This document shows, piece after piece, positions 11,613 to 21,117 of a DNA stretch of 64,000 bases. The position numbers were made by a program, and so were the translations under genes. Numbering within the stretch: the first letter of the stretch is position 1; each line of letters opens with the position of its first letter. Source of the DNA: Porodaedalea pini (Eukaryota > Basidiomycota > Agaricomycetes > Hymenochaetales > Hymenochaetaceae); NCBI GenBank assembly GCA_002794775.1, contig NBAY01000001.1, forward strand, positions 1,364,001 through 1,428,000, written 5' to 3'. The notes under the pieces are model-generated. The model was not told the DNA's origin, ran no database searches, and saw only the letters and a list, made by a program, of their open reading frames with translations.

Positions 11613-13356
11613 ATGAGCACTCCAGGCGGAAACAAAACAGGCAGTACTAGTGCTAGTGGGAAACGCAAACGCAGGCAGGAACGCAAGGGCTCGGAGCACA
11701 AGAAGCACACGGAACACAGGTCTGACAAAGCCCAAAAGAAGACGTACTCTGGCCCCTTGGCGCTAAGGGATTTGAACATTGGTCGATCAGAGAAGGGACA
11801 GGAGGAGAAGAAGGTGCCCGAGCAGGCTACACGGCGTTCAAATGCTTCAAATGCTACGAATACCACTCATGTGTCCACTACCACACCACCAGAAAGTTAT
11901 GTCACCATCAAGGTCAGAGCCCGTAGCATCTATATCACCGAACTATCCGAGAACGAGAGACAGCGGGAGAAGGAGTTTATTGCAGCCACTAGCAAGACGC
12001 AAGCACAGACCCTAGGCATACGCTCCTCATTCATGGCTGGCCCGGGAGAGCCTTCCAGTTCTAATTCAAATCATCATCATGATCATCATGACAATGGAGG
12101 AAAAAAGAAAAGGAAAAAGAAACGCAACATTCGCTTCGATATACCTGCCTTCGGGAGCTTTAATGCCATCCACGTACTTCTATCATTTGGCGAGAATCCA
12201 AAATCCGACGCTATTGAGGTGCTTCTTGACACGGCATCATCGTTTACCTGGGTGAATGAACAAGCATATAAAGACGCATTAGACGCAACAGGCGCTCAGA
12301 AGGGAATTAAGGTTCCGAACCAGACCTTCGAGGTGAACTACATGGTTGGCTCTATCACGGGTGAGCTGTATAAAGATAGAATCACCTTTGGCGGCACGCG
12401 TTATTTTGTCATGAACCAGACCTTTGGAGTTGTCCAGGAAAGTCGTAACCCAGATGCGCAGAGATGGGCCTCGGATAGTAGGCAGCCTGTCGAGGGGATT
12501 CTCGGGATCGGCCCTCGGGCACTGAACAAGGACGTGGTTATATTGAAAGGAGATGACAGGAAGGATCTTCCCACTGTTGTCGACAATTTGAAGGATCAGA
12601 GGGCAATTTCTGTAAAGAAATTTGGTCTCCGTTTCTCTCTTCCAGATGATACGCCGGGCTCAGATACAGGCGCAATTTCGGGCGATCTTCACCTTGGTGC
12701 AGCGAAGAAGGGCGCATACAATGCAAAGACTTTGAGAGTTATCCCTGCAACAATTAGAGGCAGATCTCTGGATTTCTATGGTTTAGATCTCAAGCTTACA
12801 TATAACGGGGAAACTGTGATGGGAGATTGTCCTGGAATCATTGACACTGGATCGATGTTAATATCTCTCCCAGGGGAGGTAGTGGAGAAATATATTGAAG
12901 CGATCCACCGTGCAAGCGGCCGTGAGGAGCCAGTCGTGAGATACAACGATACGTACCACTTATATTATATAGCAAGAAAGGATTTCGGATTGCTGAAGGA
13001 CCTCGAATTTAATTTCGTTAAAGGAGATGACGCTGTCTTCAAGTTCTCCCCAGATCAACAGATTTTCCCTCCACATATGACACGAAATTTGGATGACAAA
13101 GATGAGCTGTTCCTCGTCTTCCAAAAAAACAAAGAGATTTGTGAACAAGGTTGGAGATTTAGGCTGGGGATGACATGGGGTAAGTGCAAAACCGCTTTAC
13201 TCATAATAGCCTACGATGCTGACCGCTTGTTTTTTTGGGGGGGAACCTCAAGTTGTATGGTACTATCTTATACTGGATTTGACCAAAAAGTATAAAGATA
13301 TCAGTATAGCCGAGATTCATGGACATACAAATCTTAAATGGAGAGGCTTGCATTAA
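11613..13356 (+). CDS. Pepsin-like (A1) aspartic protease with basic N-terminal extension, copy 1
   Basis: Two exons (11613-13179 and 13253-13356; donor GTAAGT, acceptor CAAG) give 556 aa. The short 104-nt last exon adds the C-terminal strand WYYLILDLTKKYKDISIAEI, the place where pepsins carry the VVFDLDNKRIGLA-like motif, so stopping in the intron would truncate the fold. Catalytic motifs are VLLDTASSFTWV (usually DTGSS) and GIIDTGSMLIS; a flap-like YMVGSITG lies between. There is no signal peptide. Residues 1-170 are polar and basic (KRKRRQERKG, GGKKKRKKKR) with His/Asp and Ser/Thr runs, resembling nuclear signals. The target and compartment are unknown. It is about 90% alike to copy 2 and shares its promoter-proximal sequence, so it arose by tandem duplication. 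Confidence 0.8.
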
Positions 13357-13452
13357 AGTTAATTAAGCCAAAGAGCGGCAGAAGTTTATGTGCTGGATGT
13401 TGTATTATTATCGAGCTATATATACCGAAAAAGCGGCGATCTTAAGAGACCT

Positions 13453-13622
13453 TGGTGCAGGAATGGTTAGATGGCGTCCGAACGGAGGAAGAATGGGCAG
13501 ACTTGATGCGAAGACTGATCGAATGGGAGAGGGCACGGGATGACTCCAATGAGGACTGGCAGGACTGTGTTGATTCCCGCTACAGTGAAGTAGAACGCAC
13601 CCAGATATGCAAACTATTGTCA
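13453..13622 (+). pseudogene. Duplicated 3' end of the monooxygenase gene
   Basis: This stretch repeats 11110-11280, the last codons and 3' flank of the monooxygenase (GVRTEEEWADLMRRLIEWER and the following noncoding bases), with few changes. It has no start, fold or promoter of its own. It sits directly after the sequence gcggcgatct that ends the first protease unit; the second unit ends with the same gcggcgatct near 16508. It is the junction scar of the tandem duplication that produced the two protease genes. Confidence 0.85.
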
Positions 13623-13631
13623 TGTACTAAA

Positions 13632-14159
13632 TAGGGCTCCGCACCGTATCCGTATTTATGGATACAGAAATTCCGTATACGGATCCCGTACGGTACCGTA
13701 TTTAGTTTTGTAACTCCGGAGCCGTACCGTATTATGCACCAGAAATATGGAAAAAATACGGCATCCTTAGAAAGTTACTGAAAAGACTTCTTAGCAGCTG
13801 AGATGAGTCTCTTTATGACTGGATTCACTCACGAAAAAGTGACAGAAATGACTTACTGAAGCTTGGTATTCCAGAACAGAATTCCGTATCTGTAAATTTC
13901 CGTATACGGTGCCTTCCATACCATACCGCATTGCAGGACTTCAAATACGGACGGTGTTCAAAATACAGCCATACCCATATACAATACTGTAGGGCTGTAG
14001 TGTATTGGGTGAGCTTGGATCGCACGAGCTTCAGTTGAACCAGTTCCATAGGTCTGCTGGGCGTACAAAGCGGTATGTGGTCGAAGTAAAAGCTAACGAA
14101 AAGGTGCGGTAGAAAGGTAGGGCTTACATAAACTATATAACACTCCTTGCGGAGCCCTA
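13632..14159. mobile_element. MITE with TAGGGCTCCGCA terminal inverted repeats
   Basis: Perfect 12-bp terminal inverted repeats (TAGGGCTCCGCA at 13632-13643, TGCGGAGCCCTA at 14148-14159) bound a 528-bp noncoding segment rich in CCGTAT/ATACGG motifs. The flanking octamers GTACTAAA and GTATTAAT agree at 6 of 8 positions, fitting a hAT-type duplication; a TA target (Tc1/mariner) is also possible. It lies in the spacer of the second protease unit only, so it probably inserted after the tandem duplication. Confidence 0.7.
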
Positions 14160-14572
14160 GTATTAATGCAAAAGGTCCAGTCTAAAAAGAGCTTCATAGA
14201 TGGAAGTTGAGTATGAGTTATATCCTAATAGGGAATAGGCTCTTATATCGCAAAGTGAATGCTAGTACGCGATTCCTATAAAACGCTAGCTTGAAAAAGG
14301 AAGTCCGCTCAATTAGTATTACAAAGCTCCAAATTGGTGTTAGACTATATAGCTTACAACCTTTTGGTATGGTCGCTCCTGTATTTCGCAACAAAGAAGA
14401 GGATGAGGGCAAAGTATTGTTACTAGATGCTTTCATGCATGCATAGCAGCTATTTTACTTTGCGATTCGCCACAGAGGCTCCTGAGTGGAATTGTATAAA
14501 ATCAGTACCTCCTAGACCCAGCGGACTCTCCTTCATCCTCAGCTTCAAGTGCAGTACAATCCAATATCTGCA

Positions 14573-16410
14573 ATGAGCACTCCAGGCGAAAAGAAAAGAG
14601 GCAGTGTCGGCGGGAAACGCAAACGTGACGAACAGAAGACTGACAGTGACAAAGCTTCAAAGAAGATTGAACCCTTGGCGCCAAAGGATTTGAACACTAG
14701 TACTGATCCCGGGCCATCAGAAAAAGAACAAGGGAAGAAGACTCGGAAGGTGCCCGAGCGGGCTACACGGCGTTCAAATGCTTCAAATGTTACGAATACC
14801 ACTCATGTGTCCACTACCACACCACCAGAAAAATATGTCACCCTTAAGGTCAGAACACGCAGCATCTATATCACCGGCCTAGACGAGAACGAGAATGAGC
14901 GGGAGGAGGAATTTATTGCAGCCACTGGCAAGACGCAAGCACAGACCCTAGGCATACGCTCCTCATTCATGGCTGGCCCGGGAGAGCCTTCCAGTTCTAA
15001 TTCGAATCATCATCATGATCATCATGACAATGGAGGAAAAAAGAAAAGGAAAAAGAAACGCAACATTCGCTTCGATATACCTGCTCTCGGGAGCATAAAT
15101 GCCATCTACGTACTTCTATTATTTGGCGAGAATCCAAAATCCGCACCAATTCAAGTGCTTCTTGACACGGCATCATCGTTTACCTGGGTGAATGAACGAG
15201 CATATAAAGACGCATTAGACGCAACAGGCGCTCAGAAGGGAGTTAAGGTTCCAAACCAAACTTTCGATAAGTCCTACCAGAATGGCAGTATGACGGGTAA
15301 GCTGTATAAAGATAGAATCACTTTCGGCGGTACGCGTTCTTTTGTCATGAACCAGACCTTTGGAGTTGTCCCGGTCCAGCCTGAGGAAGATTGTAACCGA
15401 GATGCGCAGGAAGATTGTAACCGAGATGCGCAGGAAGATTGTAACCGAGATGCGCAGGAAGATTGTAACCGAGATGCGCAGGAAGATTGTAACCGAGATG
15501 CGCAGAGATGGGCCTCGGATAGTAGAAAGCCTGTCGAGGGGATTCTCGGGATCGGCCCTCGGGCGCTGAACAAGGACGTGACTATATTGAAAGGAGATGA
15601 CAGGAAGGTTCTTCCCACTGTTCTTCCCACTGTTGTCGACAATTTGAAGGATCAGAGGGCAATTTCTGTAAAGAAATTTGGTCTCCGTTTCTCTCTTCCA
15701 GATGATACGCCGGGCTCAGATACAGGCGCAATTTCGGGCGATCTTCACCTTGGTGCAGCGAAGAAGGGCGCATACAATGCAAAGACTTTGAGAGTTATCC
15801 CTGCAACGATTAAAGGCAGATCTCTGGATTACTATGGTTTAGATCTCAAGCTTACATATAATGGCGAGACTGTGATGGAAGACTGTCCTGGAATCATTGA
15901 CACTGGATCGTCGTTAATATCTCTCCCAGGGGAGGTAGTGGAGAAATATATTGAAGCGATCCACCGTGCAAGCGGCCGTGAGGAGCCAATTGTGAAATAC
16001 AACGATACGTGCCGATTATATTATATAGCAAGAAAGGACTTTGGATTGCTGAAGGACCTCGAATTTAATTTCGTTAAAGGAGATGACGCTGTCTTCAAGT
16101 TCTCCCCAGATCAACAGATTTTCCCTCCACATGTGACACGAAATTTGGATGACAAAGATGAGCTGTTCCTCGTCTTCCGAAAAAACAAAGAGATTTATGA
16201 ACAACGTTGGAGATTTAGGCTGGGGATGACATGGGGTAAGTGCAAAACCACTTTACTCATATGAGCCCACGATGCTGACCGCTGCTTTTTTGGGGGCGAC
16301 CTAAAGCTGTATGGTACTATCTTATACTGGATTTGACCCAAAAGTATAAAGATATCAGTATAGCAGAAATTGATGGACATACAAATCATAAATGGAGGGG
16401 CTTGCATTAA
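14573..16410 (+). CDS. Pepsin-like (A1) aspartic protease with basic N-terminal extension, copy 2
   Basis: Exons 14573-16235 and 16307-16410 give 588 aa, with the same intron position and the same 104-nt last exon as copy 1. The start is the ATG aligned with copy 1 (CAATGAGCACTCC). Motifs are VLLDTASSFTWV, flap-like YQNGSMTG, GIIDTGSSLIS and WYYLILDLTQKYKDISIAEI. The second catalytic triad is canonical DTGSS here but DTGSM in copy 1. The N-terminal basic region diverges most (KRKRDEQKTDSDKASKK). Five tandem copies of EDCNRDAQ (15386-15505) and a doubled LPTV have been added, where copy 1 has a single ESRNPDAQ. No signal peptide is visible. Function is unknown beyond the protease fold; the basic extension may direct nuclear localisation (inference). 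Confidence 0.8.
15386..15505 (+). repeat. In-frame 24-bp minisatellite, five copies
   Basis: Five identical tandem 24-bp units encode EDCNRDAQ within protease copy 2. They lie after the strand FVMNQTFGVV and before RWASDSRKPVEG. Copy 1 has one related unit. Perfect identity of the units implies recent expansion. Confidence 0.95.
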
Positions 16411-16559
16411 AGTTAAGAATGGCAGGAGTTTATGTGGTGGATGTTGTACTATTTATTGAGTTGCATATATATACCGCCTGTAGACTTGTGACAAAAAAGC
16501 GGCGATCTATACAAGCCTGCACGTGACTACTTCTTTATAATATTCTGCTATCTACTACT

Positions 16560-18891
16560 AACAGACCTCCAACCGCTAAGGACAAGAAACAAACCAGAGA
16601 CAAACTACGTAGCGCTCAAAAGATAAAACTTGGGCTGAAATAATGTGGAATGATGCTGTGTGAAAATGAAGACTTGGGTGGTAGCTAAAGGTAGAAAGAG
16701 GGTGGTAATTCGGATAAAAGGGGCATGCTGTCGGGTGGTCGACGAAAAGAAAAGTACGCAAATTTCAGAAGCAAAAGAAAGTTATTGGGGCGAGACCATT
16801 CAGAAAAGGCTATAGGAAGGGATCGTTGACGAAAGAGACCATTGCGAACGAGTGAAAAGAAAGGACAACAATTAAGCATGTGATGGACATCATGTTTTGT
16901 GCACGATGGGTCTGGGCACCGGGGTTCAAGGTTTCGATTATGCAGATCGAGCACGTTCAGCATTAAGCTGGCGGCACGAGAAAGAACTGAGCAATGTATC
17001 TTTTTCCTAGGGGAAAGCTTCAAAAACGGACGGATGGATCGCGTTGGGTGAAGGATGAACAAGGACGGCTCAAGGACTGAGTGATGTCCATGAAGATTAA
17101 TGATATCAGCTTTCCAGTCTCGAAGGAGGTCGAGCTGTACTTGCGCATTCAAATTAGGTAGGGAGACCGGGATGGTCTCGCAATCAGGTTTGGTGACAGC
17201 ATCTTTTGCGAGTTTATCGGCTTTTGAATTGCCCAGTACTCCTCTATGTGAGGGGAGCCACTGTATTGTAATGTGTGAGGCATCGTGGTGATGGGCAAGA
17301 AAGATACCGCAAAGACAGCAGAAGGTGATGATGAATTCCGCATGTCGAGCATCGTTAGAGAAGATGAGTTCAACGCAATTGAGTGAGTCCGAGACGATGT
17401 GAATGTGGATAGGAGTGAAGCATTTCGCCAAGAGGAGGGAGATATGATGCATGGCTGTGATGAGCGCTTCCTGCTCCTTGAACAAGATGTTCGAACGAGG
17501 TGCACTGCTGAAGAAAAGACAGCAAGTTCTTTGTGATCGTGCATGATGACGAAACCGTGGCCACCGATGTAAGAGCCATCAGCGTCGGGGATGATGGAGC
17601 CATCTGTAAAGATAAAGTACTGGTATGGGGGAGGGTGTAAAAAGAAGGAATTGAACTCACGAATCGCGCGGATACGTTGGGCTACTGAAGGGATGGGAGA
17701 CATAATAAGGTGAGAATGAATAGGGGTAAAGTTAGGAAAAGAAATGACTTTCAGGATTCTGATGTTAGGAAGGAGCAATGAAGTTAAATATTGGTCGGGA
17801 ACGGGGTCGTGTTTTGAATGAGCGAAGTATGATAATAAAAAGTGTTGAGAAAGAGATCGGATGAAGAGAGTAAGAGGTGGGCATGATAAGAATGATTCTG
17901 CGACTGCAGGAGAAATACTTCTGTGGAATATGTGATGAAAAAAATGGTTCTGGGTTGGTTGAAGGATGGAGGATACGAGCGAAGAGTCAGGAAAAAGGAT
18001 GGCACCATAAATGGTGACCGAACGAATCAAACTGAAATACAATTGTCTGGCGAACTGAAAATATGCGCCGTTGGAACGATGGAAAAGAAAGGAGCATTGA
18101 TGAAGGGTAGAAAGGGCTTTGTTAGCGCGCGCTTGAAAGTGAAGTTTCGGAGAAAGGTCGTAAGAAAAGATTATGCCTAACCACGTAAGATGTCGCAAAG
18201 GGGGAATGACACGGTTATTGGGAAGGGATAACACGGCATTAGAAGAAGATGGGGAATCCTGTAAGAAGGATCAAAAAGTAAGGGACGCAATTTGGCGATG
18301 TGGGAGGATATGAAGCAGTTCGATGGCGTCCGGGTCAATGGAGAGGCCAAGGGTATGAAATTGGAGGGATAGAAATTGGAACTGATTGCGGAGTCGGGTT
18401 AAGTTAGTTGGGATGCTAAGAGAGCGTGAATAAAGGAGGTGATCATCCATATATGCGAGTAAAGGATGATGTGAACCAAAACGAGTGTTATAAGCCAAAA
18501 TGGCATCTGCTGCGGCGAAAACTGAAATGAGAGGGGATAGAGGAGACCCTTGAGGGACACCCCGATTGGGTTTGATAAAAGGAGCGGAAAAAAAATTGTT
18601 GAAGTGAAATGAAATGGGTCTGTCTCTAAGCCAAACAGACAGAACACGAATGAGATTAGGGTGGACGTTCAAAGTGATAAGTTTGTTAAGTAGACGATTA
18701 TGAGAAATGTTATCAAAGAACCCTTGAATGTCAACGGTAAGGATGGAAGTAATGAAATATCGGTGTCGCCGCATAGTACCCCTGATGTCGTCGCCACCAC
18801 TATGGACAAATGGTTGGTTTAGAATGGAAGAAAGAAGTTCATAACAAGCTGTAAGGGAAGAACGATGCTTCCGACATCCGTGTTGGGCGTC
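16560..18891 (-). mobile_element. Tad-like LINE, 3' half (RT C-terminus and RNase H)
   Basis: On the minus strand the ORF2 frame continues from the other side of the gypsy element. It reads DAQHGCRKHRSSLTACYELL, then ILTVDIQGFFDNISHNRLLN, GVPQGSPLSPLISVF and the catalytic loop AYMDDHLLYS. After a TGA at about 18271 it continues in the same frame into an RNase H domain (YFIFTDGSIIPDADGS, IQWLPSHRGVLGNSKADKLA). It ends with a Cys/His cluster (RCPDPSCTKHDVHHMLNCC). A frameshift near 17490-17520 separates the first RNase H strand from the rest. Fungal Tad-clade LINEs have this order. The exact 3' end, near 16560, is not marked by a clear poly(A). The element is dead: two stops, a frameshift and an 8-kb insertion. 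Confidence 0.85.
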
Positions 18892-19315
18892 TGTCAGAAC
18901 TCGAACTTTCACCCTTTCTTTATTTCCCCTTTCCCTTTTCCTTTCCTTTTAACTGCTCTTTCTTATTATCTTTAATCATCTTTCCAATCACTTCCCACAC
19001 TCCCTTCACATGACCTTCATTCGTTCCATTCCCACGCGTTATGTAATGTTAGGTAATATAGTCTCACGGTCATCACTATATAAGGTCTCAGGAATTGCAT
19101 GAACTCCTTGTTCTGCTTTTCCTCTTACCTCCGCGACGACCTAGGTGAGACTCATCCCCCTTGTATTAGTTTAGACTTGTATTAATCCTCTTACCTCCGC
19201 AACGACCTAGCCTGAGTAAGCGTGTCCTGAGTCTACACTCGAGTATAGCATGTCCCAGACGACAGTCAGCCGAGGCCTGCCCAGTCCGAGTCGTCTCCCG
19301 GACTCCCACCTAACA
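18892..19315 (+). repeat. 5' LTR of the gypsy element
   Basis: 424 bp, bounded by TGTCAG and CTAACA. TATATAA at 19077-19083 places the expected transcription start about 30 bp on, at 19110, where GTTCTGCTTTT begins. The R/U5 part contains two near-copies of CCTCTTACCTCCGCGACGAC. It differs from the 3' LTR at four positions. Confidence 0.95.
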
Positions 19316-19316
19316 T

Positions 19317-19327
19317 AAAAGCAGAAC
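19317..19327 (+). other. Self-priming primer-binding site
   Basis: AAAAGCAGAAC, one base after the 5' LTR, is the exact reverse complement of GTTCTGCTTTT at 19110-19120, the predicted first 11 nt of the element mRNA. Tf1 and relatives prime reverse transcription from an 11-nt self-complement instead of a tRNA. No tRNA 3' end match was evident. Confidence 0.8.
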
Positions 19328-19920
19328 CCCACCCAGGCTCATCCCCAGCGTACGTCGTCGCTGTCGACTCGCCCTCACTCGGTCTAGAGGAGCACTCCCC
19401 TCGAAGGACCTGACGTGTAAACCCCCTAAACGACAACCCTCAACCCTGCCCGGACATTTTCGGACATTTGTGTATTACGTAATCACTCCAACCAACCTTT
19501 CCCAACCCTGGCTCTCTGGATTAGCCTCTGGTGGAGCATGCACCTGACGTGGACGTGGGTGACCAGACGAGTACAAGCCTCGACAACAATCTCGTTTGTG
19601 ATCTCGCTCGGTTCCTACCGCCTCGTCATCAACCTCGCCGACGAACCCATTCAACGTTGGCGTAACCCTGTATCCAACTCGCAACCCATCCCTGTTCCCC
19701 CTCTGGTCTAGTCAAAATAGATCTCACAGAGGAACAACAGCGGGCGCTACCCTCATCGTCGCAGTTTGACCCTGACCGCGCTTCATACGTCGTAACCGAC
19801 AGCGAGAACGTCACCCATGACCTCTGGTGGAGCGACCTCAGACACACTTGGTACTCAACTAACGAACAAGCTCAATGAGTTTGGTGGGCGCCTAGAACTC
19901 AACGTGCGCCATCATCACCG
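19328..19920 (+). other. Gypsy leader region
   Basis: About 590 bp between the primer site and the most likely gag start. No conserved coding block is evident. An ORF from 19817 overlaps the gag start in another frame and may be a shifted N-terminus. Confidence 0.5.
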
Positions 19921-21117
19921 ATGGTCACAACATCGTCGGTCATCCTCCCAAGCGAACCAGGAGGTTATCGTATGCCCCGTAGAGACTCATCGCCGCCGAC
20001 ACCTCCCGAACATCTGTCCCACATGCCCGCACCAACAATGTCGACATCTATGGGTTTTACTCAACAACAACAACGAGAGCTCGCAGCATTAATCGCTGCA
20101 GCCTTCACTCAACAAGCGGTGAATGCCCCCGCTGCGCAAACCTCGAATGCTCCGCCCCCCAACATTGACGTCGCCCGGCCACGCGAATTCGCTGGCGGTG
20201 ACGATTACCTTGACTTCAAGTGCAAAGTTCTACTCTTCGTATCGGTGAACCCCACGAGGTACCCCTCGTCGTCGAGCAAGATCTACATCGCGCTCTCCTA
20301 TCTCAAGGGCGGCAACGCATCAACGTGGGCACAGAATTACGTTCAGGAGTTCACGACGAATGGCGTTGTGAGCTTCACGGATAGCTGGACAAGGTTCCAG
20401 GAGCGACTGGATGCATCCTTCGACGACCCGAACAGAAAGGAGAAGGCGTTGAAGAAGTTCCGAGAAAAGACCCAGAAGGACCTCTCAGCCGACGAATTCT
20501 TCCAAGACCTCGATGTAGTCATCAAAGCAGCGGAGCTAACAGACGAGGGTGTCATCTGCGATCACCTAAAGCGCGCAATGAACATCGAAGTAGTCCGTGG
20601 AGTACTGAGGTCGACGCTGGTCCCAACAAAGTACGAAGACTGGAAAAAGAAGGCCGTCGAAATCGATCGTGGCGAACAGCAGATCCGCGCCATCCAATGA
20701 GGCCGTGCACTACCCCCCACGCGCCCACAGGTCCAGCAAGCGCCGCCCATCCGCCATCCGTTCGCAGCCCCCCATGTCGACAAGCGCGATGTGACTGGCG
20801 TTACCTTTGGAGGTGCTGGTCAGCCAATGGACGTCTCGATGAGCGAGGCGCAACGACGACGCACGTGCTGGATTTGCGGCGGGCTGGACCACTTTAAGAG
20901 CAAGTGCCCGCAGGGGAAACCGATCATCCAGCGCATGCTGGAACTGATGGCGCCAGGCGAACGTCGTATCCTCGCCGATGAGCTCGGCGCAATGAAGGAA
21001 TCGGCGTTCGAGGAAGTCGTAGACACTCGAAGGTCGACTGTGGAGGACTATGTGGAGGAAGAAGACAATGACGAAGAGGTGGTCGACTCGCAGGGTTTTG
21101 CAAAGGGTCAGGCGTAG
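19921..21117 (+). pseudogene. gag: Gypsy gag, interrupted
   Basis: The capsid-type region (ARPREFAGGDDYLDFKCKVL, SYLKGGNASTWAQNYVQEF, LDASFDDPNRKEKALKKFRE) reads from ATG 19921 to TGA 20698-20700. It continues in the same frame to a CCHC zinc knuckle, CWICGGLDHFKSKC, and an acidic tail ending at TAG 21117. Gag forms the virus-like particle and packages the RNA. The single TGA follows CAA and fits a CGA-to-TGA change. The N-terminus may begin earlier through a frameshift near 19900. Confidence 0.8.

Noticed and set aside
15386..15505. CRISPR-like array
   Set aside because: Units are contiguous, in frame and without spacers; it is a coding minisatellite in a eukaryotic gene.
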